Shown here piece by piece: positions 36,851-42,919 of a stretch of 64,000 nucleotides of DNA. Below the pieces are notes generated by a model. That model searched no databases and was not told where the DNA came from. It was given only the letters and a program-made list of their open reading frames with translations. The translations under genes and the position numbers were made by a program. Within the stretch, counting starts at the first letter, position 1; each line of letters begins with the position of its first letter. The stretch spans positions 1,674,001 to 1,738,000 of the forward strand of contig CP179212.1 of the NCBI GenBank assembly GCA_051201675.1, written 5' to 3'. This DNA comes from HTCC2207 sp002685195. GTDB lineage: Bacteria > Pseudomonadota > Gammaproteobacteria > Pseudomonadales > Porticoccaceae.

Positions 36851-36937
36851 TTTTCAAACCTTCATTTCTTAGTCTAAATCGGAGCCTAGGTCACTCATTT
36901 AGCCAGTTTGGTTTGCGTTTTTAATGTTGCAACGATT

Positions 36938-36969
36938 AGATAACGCCCTAATCAGCCGAAGCGTTAGCT
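36938..36969 (-). repeat. attC-like imperfect palindrome overlapping the MBL gene stop
   Basis: Arms AGATAACGC (36938-36946) and GCGTTAGCT (36961-36969) pair at 8 of 9 positions around a 14-nt loop; the right arm contains the MBL stop codon. TAACGC/GCGTTA ends resemble integron attC core sites, but at 32 bp it is shorter than known attC sites. It lacks a T-tract, so a terminator is not favoured. Confidence 0.35.
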
Positions 36970-37936
36970 ATTGTGTAAACCACCTTGCCATGTTGCTTAG
37001 AATTTTTTGAGTGCCTCCCATAGGGTGGACTATAAAATCATCAAAGATGAGCTCTGTTGGCCTGTCAATCTCTTGCAATCGATCATTCAGTATTAGTAAG
37101 CTCTCAACACCTAAGTCGAGCTTTGCTTCATTCGGTTGATAGGTGGAGCCTACTGGGTAATACGATGCCGGTCGGCTCTTCATTTCAATGTGAGAACCCA
37201 TAATTGCCTTAACTTCATAGTTTTTTGCAAAAGTTGCGAGTTTATTAATACTCTTCCGATAGGATTCCCAGTCTTTTACATAGATTAAGCCAGGATACAA
37301 AGTGTCCCCAGTCAAAAGCCATTTGGTTTTGTGATCATATATAGTTATAGCTTCTTCTTGATGCCCCGGTGTAGGTATCACGGTTAAATGCCTTTCGCCT
37401 AAGTCTATTGCAGCCTGCCCTAGAGGCCAGTCCGAAAAACCAAAAAATTTATGAACCTCTATTGCTGATGGCTTTATCAATTTAACATTTGAGTGCTTCT
37501 TAAAAGAAAAATCTCCTTGATAGTGGTCACTATGTCCATGGGAATGAATAACAAGTATTTCTTTGCTAGAGAACTGCTCTTTACCGATTAACATCTCTAT
37601 TTCTTTATCCAACGAATACTCTATCTTGTCATTTATCGCGCCAGTATCTAACACTAGTATTTTTTGCCCACCGACTAAAACATAAATAAATGGAGCTTCA
37701 AAAGTTACGCATTTATTCTGTCTAATGATGATCGTCTTGTCAGAGTACATATAGGCATCATGCACAGACTCCTTATTGTTATCGCAATCTGGAGAACCAT
37801 GAATCCAACTTGACTTATCGATTACTGAATTACTCTCAGCTTTTAATGGTCGCTCATTTTCATCAATATTAATAACAGATTGTGCTGAACAACCAGATGC
37901 CATTAATAGAAAAAATATAGATATATGCGGCTTCAT
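36968..37936 (-). CDS. Metallo-beta-lactamase-fold lipoprotein hydrolase
   Basis: 322 residues. Lipoprotein signal with lipobox LMASGC (Cys16). Metal ligands in HSHGHSDH, TPGHQEEA, LTGDTLYPG and GSHIEMK, so a binuclear zinc hydrolase is predicted. Periplasmic or outer-membrane side. Whether it hydrolyses beta-lactams, lactones or other esters cannot be said. GGAGG site upstream. Same strand as the VOC gene, 112 bp apart; its stop lies in an attC-like palindrome. Cargo of the tRNA-bounded island. Confidence 0.82.
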   Translation of the reverse strand: MKPHISIFFLLMASGCSAQSVINIDENERPLKAESNSVIDKSSWIHGSPDCDNNKESVHDAYMYSDKTIIIRQNKCVTFEAPFIYVLVGGQKILVLDTGAINDKIEYSLDKEIEMLIGKEQFSSKEILVIHSHGHSDHYQGDFSFKKHSNVKLIKPSAIEVHKFFGFSDWPLGQAAIDLGERHLTVIPTPGHQEEAITIYDHKTKWLLTGDTLYPGLIYVKDWESYRKSINKLATFAKNYEVKAIMGSHIEMKSRPASYYPVGSTYQPNEAKLDLGVESLLILNDRLQEIDRPTELIFDDFIVHPMGGTQKILSNMARWFTQ

Positions 37937-37973
37937 TCTTGCCTCCAGTAGATAGTTAAAGCCTCATTCAGAG

Positions 37974-38056
37974 GCAACAAACTAGCTGGTTAAAATTAGC
38001 GAGGTACGAGCAAAAACCAGCTATTTTTTGTTCTGCTGAAATGACTTGTTAGTTGC
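37974..38056 (-). repeat. Nested attC-like palindrome between VOC and MBL genes
   Basis: Outer arms GCAACAAACTAG (37974-37985) and CTTGTTAGTTGC (38045-38056) pair at 10 of 12 positions; inner arms TAGCTGGTT (37983-37991) and AACCAGCTA (38015-38023) pair perfectly. The 83-bp element overlaps the VOC stop codon and ends before the MBL ribosome site, the layout of a cassette attC. Deviations from the GTTRRRY core and asymmetric spacing keep this tentative. Confidence 0.4.
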
Positions 38057-38447
38057 TTGCTGGCTGATGAAACTCGATAACATTATCATCGGGATCTCTA
38101 ATAAAGAAAAACTTAGCTCCGTTATACTCAACTTCACCTGTAAGAGGAAATCCCAATTCTTGAATACTACTTTTAGCTATCTCATAATCGGTGATTTCAA
38201 TAGCAATATGCGTATAACCTGCATATTTAATTCCACCTTCCATTAATACATTCTTCTTTGGAGCATCTTTCGATGCATTTAGAATAAGATTAATATTTAT
38301 TCCTGAGGGGTGTTCAACAATAGCCACAGGCTCAGGTCCAGTTGGACCAGCAAGAAAAACAAAACCAAGCTTCCCATAGAACTCACGAGAAACCTCCAAA
38401 TCTTTAACTCTCAATCCTACGTGATTAATTCGGGTAATAAATTGCAT
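38049..38447 (-). CDS. VOC-superfamily (glyoxalase/bleomycin-resistance-like) protein
   Basis: 132 residues. RINHVGLRVKDLEVSREFYGKLGF at the start (metal His in NHVGL), THIAIEI in the second half, and FIRDPDDNVIEFHQP at the end (metal Glu). Two beta-alpha-beta-beta-beta modules, so a metal-dependent lyase, dioxygenase or antibiotic-binding role is possible. ATG 38447 is better spaced from AAAGGA than the ATG one codon earlier. First cargo gene facing away from the integrase-like remnant at 38763. Confidence 0.82.
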   Translation of the reverse strand: MQFITRINHVGLRVKDLEVSREFYGKLGFVFLAGPTGPEPVAIVEHPSGININLILNASKDAPKKNVLMEGGIKYAGYTHIAIEITDYEIAKSSIQELGFPLTGEVEYNGAKFFFIRDPDDNVIEFHQPASN

Positions 38448-38470
38448 CATATTCCTTTAATTTGATTAGC

Positions 38471-38635
38471 TGCTAACATTTGTATATTGCGCATGCGCAT
38501 TTACCCGCTTTCAATCTTTTCGGAAAGTGGTGATAAGTGTTTGGTTTGGTTGATTTTTATTCATAGTTGTCGGAATCCTTTCCAAAACAAAGTGCGCATG
38601 CGCATTAATCTTCTTGGCGTTGCGCATTAATCTTC
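38471..38635. repeat. attI-like region: short direct repeats and a candidate core site
   Basis: Gene-free DNA between the VOC start and the integrase remnant (38451-38762). It has TGCGCATGCGCATT twice (38488-38501, 38593-38606) and TGCGCATTAATCTTC twice (38599-38613, 38621-38635). On the - strand GTTAGCA (38477-38471) resembles the integron core GTTRRRY and lies about 24 bp before the VOC start. Direct repeats and a core site next to the first cassette are expected of attI; function here is inferred. Confidence 0.35.
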
Positions 38636-38714
38636 ATACTTTTTTACTAACCAATTAATTTTTGCGCACAATCCTATATTAAGGTGAGCACAAAATTTGT
38701 CAAGAAGCTCAATA

Positions 38715-38734
38715 TACTGAACATTTCTCCAGTA
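38715..38734 (+). promoter_or_regulatory. LexA-like operator
   Basis: TACTG-N10-CAGTA, matching the E. coli LexA consensus at 15 of 20 positions including both outer pentamers. It sits about 30 bp before the start of the integrase-like remnant and overlaps TATACT hexamers. Integron integrase promoters are commonly LexA-repressed. The inner CTGT/ACAG positions are imperfect. Confidence 0.5.
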
Positions 38735-38762
38735 TACTTACGAGTGCAAGGAGATGCTAATA

Positions 38763-38807
38763 ATGAGCCCTTTTTTAGAGACCTTACGGCGAGATGCGGC
38801 TTTATAA
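38763..38807 (+). pseudogene. Truncated integron-integrase-like N-terminus
   Basis: ATG 38763 with AAGGAG 9 nt upstream encodes MSPFLETLRRDAAL, then TAA directly abutting tRNA copy 3. The SPFLxxxRRxxxL pattern resembles the start of chromosomal integron integrases (SPFL...R...YS). Only 14 codons survive; no catalytic tyrosine-recombinase motif is present anywhere nearby. Its orientation, divergent from the VOC/MBL genes, is the canonical integron geometry. Identification from such a short stretch is tentative. Confidence 0.45.
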
Positions 38808-38884
38808 GGGCCCATAGTCCAGCTTGTTAGAGCAGTCGACCCATAATCGATTGGTCGTAGGTTCAAGTCCTACTGGGCCCACCA
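38808..38884 (+). pseudogene. tRNA-Ile2 copy 3, full length but degenerate
   Basis: 77 nt, four substitutions from copy 1: two in the D stem (GCTC to GTCC, giving a C-A mismatch and a wobble), one in the D loop, and T33 to C before the CAU anticodon. Acceptor and T arm are intact. Loss of the universal U33 argues against function. Confidence 0.8.
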
Positions 38885-38909
38885 TTTTTTAATGCGACAA
38901 AAAACCTTC

Positions 38910-39194
38910 TTATCTACTCCGATGTTGGTCTTTGAGTTCATTTTCACTTTGATACTTATCCTCTTCAGCCGCCTTTTTTTGATTCGATTTTATTCTCTTA
39001 TAAAGCAAGACAAAATCTATAACCATTCCAACCAATCCAATGCCAAGAAAGCAGTAAACAACAGTGTCATTATTTAAAAATCCCATAATCCCGTCTTGAC
39101 CAGGCTCATTGAAGAATCCCAAAAGTCCTAGTACAAAAGGAACAATATAAATCAAGGACATAGCCTCACGCTTAGAACTAATAAAATTACTCAT
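38910..39194 (-). CDS. Small membrane protein, island cargo
   Basis: 94 residues from ATG 39194, which has a GGAGG site 9 nt upstream. Two TM helices (about 14-32 and 45-65), then a highly charged tail (KRIKSNQKKAAEEDKYQSEN). Not recognised. Bounded by tRNA copy 3 at its 3' side and tRNA fragment copy 4 at its 5' side. Confidence 0.6.
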   Translation of the reverse strand: MSNFISSKREAMSLIYIVPFVLGLLGFFNEPGQDGIMGFLNNDTVVYCFLGIGLVGMVIDFVLLYKRIKSNQKKAAEEDKYQSENELKDQHRSR

Positions 39195-39260
39195 AGTAAA
39201 CCTCCATGTTGTAAAGCGTTGATAAAAAAATCGACGGATTATTCTAACTGTACAGGTAAA

Positions 39261-39309
39261 TCGACTCATAATCGATTGGTTGTAGGTTCAAGTCCTAGTG
39301 GGCCTACCA
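39261..39309 (+). repeat. tRNA-Ile2 3' fragment, copy 4
   Basis: 49 nt equal to the anticodon-to-CCA part of copy 1 with three substitutions (C to T, C to G, C to T); no 5' half. Followed by about 50 bp also similar to the flank of copy 1. Confidence 0.88.
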
Positions 39310-39315
39310 TTTTAT

Positions 39316-39357
39316 CTAAATCATGAAGCTCACGATAAAACCAAATGTCTAAAACAC
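39316..39357 (-). pseudogene. Relic of the 3' end of a 36331-type gene
   Basis: Read on the - strand the DNA after tRNA copy 4 gives V-F-stop-T-FGFIVSFMI-stop, against VCFQIFGFIIIFVI-stop at the end of the 36331-36690 gene. One codon is lost and a Gln codon has become TAG. It is the tail of a lost paralogue. Confidence 0.6.
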
Positions 39358-39388
39358 GCAAAGAGCAACTCATGGATACCATTAATAT

Positions 39389-39928
39389 CTAAATTGTGTG
39401 GGGACTAGCAAAAAACTTATTGATCAATGGCTCAAAGGACTCTAAAGACTCTATTTTGTAACTGGGGTCAAATGCTGCTTGGTCCCATTCATCTGTAAAC
39501 TCAATAGCTTTTTTATACCAAGATTCATTCACATACTGTTTTCGTAAATCCTGCGGTTTCCCCATGTATTGATAATAGTGCTCGCCCTGAAAGTCTTGGT
39601 GCGTTCTAAGAATATGGTATGCATCGTCACTCACATAGGGTTTGACAATCTCGGCCACAATTTGACCATGATTTGGAACATTGATAACTTTGCCAATATC
39701 GTGAATTAAGCTGATTAAGATCATCTCATCCTCAGCACCTGCCCTTCTGGCCATGGTGGCTGTTTGCAGAGCATGGTGTAGTTGGTCGGTACCAAAACCC
39801 AAACTTAGACCTTCTAGTTGTTGTAGCATTGAAATAACGCGTTTGGGCATGTCTTGAATATGAGGCTTATGCTCCTCAGCAATATGTCGCCATTCTTCTT
39901 CTGTGCTGCTGTCCATTCGTGTAAACAT
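39389..39928 (-). CDS. HD-domain protein, possible PhnZ/MIOX-like diiron oxygenase
   Basis: 179 residues. Candidate metal ligands: His in QLHHALQTATMARRAGA (51/52), His76-Asp77 in LIHDIGK, His87 in NHGQ, His110 in RTHQDF, and Asp in FTDEWDQAAF (146/149). This H-HD-H-H-D order and the compact size recall the mixed-valence diiron HD oxygenases (PhnZ, TmpB, myo-inositol oxygenase); a phosphohydrolase is the alternative. Start is ATG 39928; GTG 39937 is possible. No phosphonate genes nearby. Confidence 0.55.
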   Translation of the reverse strand: MFTRMDSSTEEEWRHIAEEHKPHIQDMPKRVISMLQQLEGLSLGFGTDQLHHALQTATMARRAGAEDEMILISLIHDIGKVINVPNHGQIVAEIVKPYVSDDAYHILRTHQDFQGEHYYQYMGKPQDLRKQYVNESWYKKAIEFTDEWDQAAFDPSYKIESLESFEPLINKFFASPHTI

Positions 39929-40103
39929 CAATTGCACCCATCAAGTTAAGTAGAGAAAATATTTCTGAATTAACATTATAGATTTCTGCGTGAGTAGTCC
40001 AGTTGAGTCTAAAAACGAATTACTTCAAATTAGGCATCGATTAATAAGCTCTCTCTGTTTCAAAGACCAACAAGAAACAAGTTGAGCCATTTAGTGGCGA
40101 GTA

Positions 40104-41213
40104 TTATCTTACAGTTATCTCCCTAATTTCGTGTTTACGACCGGCATCATCATCAATCACTTGCTCTTTTACGCTATTGAAATCAATGGTGTTCAAATCA
40201 ATCATCCTAATCTGGCGGTTGCTCATTGTATGGAAATAGTACCGTTTATTCTTGAGATCTGACGCTGAGGTAATTTGGGTGGCTCCTTCTATATCTTTGG
40301 GTATATTTTCGCCCGGAGCGACCGCTCCTAGCGGAATATTAAAGCTATCTAATATCCGGAAGGCCTCAAAGACAGCATCTTCCGACTTTGGGAGTGTACG
40401 AACAGACGCAGTTAAAGCTGCGGCCCGAACAAAGCGAGATGGCGGCGTGAAATCACCAGGCAGTCCTTTCATTCCTGAGCCTGAACCAAACGGAGCTAGA
40501 TTAAACATATCAATCGATAGAGGCTTGCTAGGAAGCGGTGATAGTTTTATATAATTTCTTAAGTTAGTGAGATGCCAGTCATAAGTTGGAGAGTTTGTGA
40601 CCACTCCTAAAAAAGTATCGTAGACTTTTACTTCGCCGCCCTTGACAATTTCAATCACTATGCTTGCCCCGCTTGGATCGGCTATTTTCCAGTGGAATGG
40701 CAAGTCCGCACCTCCAAAATTCGGATCATCAACATTAACTACTCTGACACTATTTAAGTTTTTTCGAACTTCTTGCACTGTTTTGAAAGAGGAGAGCATC
40801 CACTGCATAAAATCACCCACACTAACGGATGAGGCTGCTAACTTAGGATTGTAGGCGCTATAACTTGCGTAACCCGGCAAATAATACATGCCCACATATA
40901 AACCTTTTTCGTTCATACCATCTGGACCAAAGGGTTGATCATAGGCAGTCATTGACACAAACCCATAACGGCCCTCCCACTTTTTACCATTTAGTCCATC
41001 AGGAGTTTTGGCTTTAAACGTCTTATTCCTCGGAATAATAATGATCTTGTTGTGTTGTGCGTCACTCAAAGCCCATTCCACAGTGCGCGCCACAACCACT
41101 GAACCATCGGTGCTTTTCAAAGATATACCAGTGCACGCTATTGCTTGATTTAAGATGCTTATATTCAAAAAGAAGGTTACTAGTGCTAACTTACCCGACC
41201 ATTTTTGCCTCAT
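40104..41213 (-). CDS. Secreted Ntn hydrolase, choloylglycine hydrolase / penicillin V acylase family
   Basis: 369 residues. A signal peptide ends ...NQAIA, exposing Cys27 in CTGISLKSTDGSVVVARTVEW, the N-terminal nucleophile of linear-amide C-N hydrolases. Further family features: MNEKGLYVGMYYLPG, the Asn/Arg region VVTNSPTYDWHL, and RFVRAA. Members cleave bile salts, penicillin V or acyl-homoserine lactones; Gram-negative ones often act as AHL acylases. Periplasmic. Confidence 0.85.
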   Translation of the reverse strand: MRQKWSGKLALVTFFLNISILNQAIACTGISLKSTDGSVVVARTVEWALSDAQHNKIIIIPRNKTFKAKTPDGLNGKKWEGRYGFVSMTAYDQPFGPDGMNEKGLYVGMYYLPGYASYSAYNPKLAASSVSVGDFMQWMLSSFKTVQEVRKNLNSVRVVNVDDPNFGGADLPFHWKIADPSGASIVIEIVKGGEVKVYDTFLGVVTNSPTYDWHLTNLRNYIKLSPLPSKPLSIDMFNLAPFGSGSGMKGLPGDFTPPSRFVRAAALTASVRTLPKSEDAVFEAFRILDSFNIPLGAVAPGENIPKDIEGATQITSASDLKNKRYYFHTMSNRQIRMIDLNTIDFNSVKEQVIDDDAGRKHEIREITVR

Positions 41214-41648
41214 GTTATTACCTCTTGAAATTCAAAAATATTTTTAGCTAAGGCCCCCGATAATCAGTAGCTCTATCGTGAGTTATGCCAACTGTGCACA
41301 CACTTGCGCAGACACTAGCGCACTTAATAATTGCCTCCAGTAGTGTCGCAAAAAATAATACCAAGTTACGGACATACATCACATTTGTGAGTATTTTGGG
41401 TTTCTAGGTTGCAGCGTCTATTTCGGGTATCGTCTGAAGTTTTGTCCTGCGGGATAAATCACTTAGCTTTAATTAACGTAATGTATCTATATCAAACATT
41501 ACTAATACGCTCCTTGAGACGGAACTTATAATTGTAGGTATGTTGCATAACTTCATCTTTAGACAGGAATGATAACGAAGTCGCCGAATGACGCTATAGT
41601 CGAGTCTAGATTTTGATAGAAATATGAACTGATTCGGAGTGCTACAGT
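41214..41648. other. Gene-free stretch between amidase and oxygenase pseudogene
   Basis: 435 bp, AT-rich, divergent between the amidase (-) and the broken oxygenase gene (+). I see no convincing ORF, tRNA copy, repeat or terminator. It presumably contains both promoters. Confidence 0.4.
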
Positions 41649-42882
41649 ATGTCCGCAAAAACTATAGATCAGGCCATTGCAGCATCGCAAAAAGGTGATT
41701 TGAAACAGGCAACTGCGCTGTTCGATAAAATCCAAAAGAAACTTACCCAGTCCCATCATTTACATGCCTGCACCTTAACCCACCTCTAGTCTGGCCGTCC
41801 TAAAGACGCGGAGAAAATACTCAAAGAGCTAATGGCCAAGGTCAAACTAACCCCGCAACTGCTTTCATTATCTGGTGATATACAAAAAGCCCAAGCCAAC
41901 CTTTCTGCCACCATAGATGACTATCGCCGTGCCACAGCGTTAGCTCCACAAGTGCCTGAATTACACTTCAACTTAGCACTTAAATTATTTCAAGTTTCTA
42001 AAACTAACGCGGCCAAGGCGACGATAGATCTCTGCAAATTAACAAGTAACTTACACCAGCCCGACAGTCGCTTATTAATCAAAGCATCAAATATATAGCT
42101 GTTTAGCTAACTTCGCTCTAGGGCATTATGGAAATAGTTACAAAACAGCTGAAAGGCTCCACCGTAGTCAGCCAACCAATCAGTACTACTTGGCATTATT
42201 AGCAACAGCTCTTCGGTGTCTTGGTGACCCAGAGTATGAGCGACTTGCGAACTATAATAAGTTGGTTTTTCGGACTAATTTAGAGACCCTGTTCGAAAAT
42301 TACTCACAGTTCGCTGATTTCAGAAAAGATTTCATTGAGCACCTCAATGAAATACATGTTACTCGCCACGCCCCCCTAAAACAGTCTGTTCGGGGAGGAA
42401 CTCAAATACCTGGCTATTTATTCGCACAAAGTAAAAGCCCTCTGTTTCACACCTTAAAGCAATCATTAGCTAATGTTTCAGAACCATTCTTTGAGGATTT
42501 AAAATCAGTGGAATTAGGTGACAGTCACCCTATCATCTCTAAGCATCCTGATACCTCATATTTTCATACTAGTTGGTCAATACGCACCTCTGAAGGTGGA
42601 TTTCATAAATCACACATCCATTTAAAGGGTTGGTACAGCAGTGCCTGCTATATTGATGTCCCTGACGTCATTAGTGATAAATCCGGCGCTGGGTATCTGG
42701 TATTAGGTAAACCGCCTTTCAAGACAAAAGATGAATTGCACCCTGACTACAGCATTAAACCCGAAGCAGGGTCACTGATTTTATTCCCCAGTTATATATG
42801 GCATGCCACTCAGCCTCATCAAGGTGTGGATAACCGACTCGTGGTCGCCTTTGACGTTGGTGCACCCAATCTATTTATTTAA
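41649..42882 (+). pseudogene. Broken TPR / 2OG-Fe(II) oxygenase gene
   Basis: A single ancestral gene of about 411 codons. Frame 1 starts MSAKTIDQAIAASQKGDL, hits TAG at 41787-41789, continues in frame to a stop at 42096-42098, and the frame then shifts (between about 42060 and 42098) into YSCLANFALGHYG and the oxygenase domain to 42882. TPR-like helices fill the first half; the second half has FHKSHIHLKGWYSSACY and YIWHATQPHQGVDNRLV, the Fe and 2OG ligands of a PF13759-type oxygenase. The intact catalytic half could still be made from 42190 but lacks context. Confidence 0.8.
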
Positions 42883-42919
42883 ATTGCCCTTTCTTAAGCA
42901 AAATGATCATGACCTAGGA

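Noticed and set aside
37983..38030. Simple rho-independent terminator between the VOC and MBL genes
   Set aside because: The T-run follows the stem only on the + strand, where nothing upstream needs it; on the gene strand no T-tract follows, and the outer arms would be unexplained.
38488..38635. CRISPR array
   Set aside because: Repeats are 14-15 bp, irregularly spaced and too few; no cas genes are present.
41787..41789. TAG inside the oxygenase gene read as pyrrolysine, tempting beside an MttB gene
   Set aside because: A frameshift follows in the same gene, no pylTSBCD genes are visible, and the MttB homologue itself has no internal TAG.
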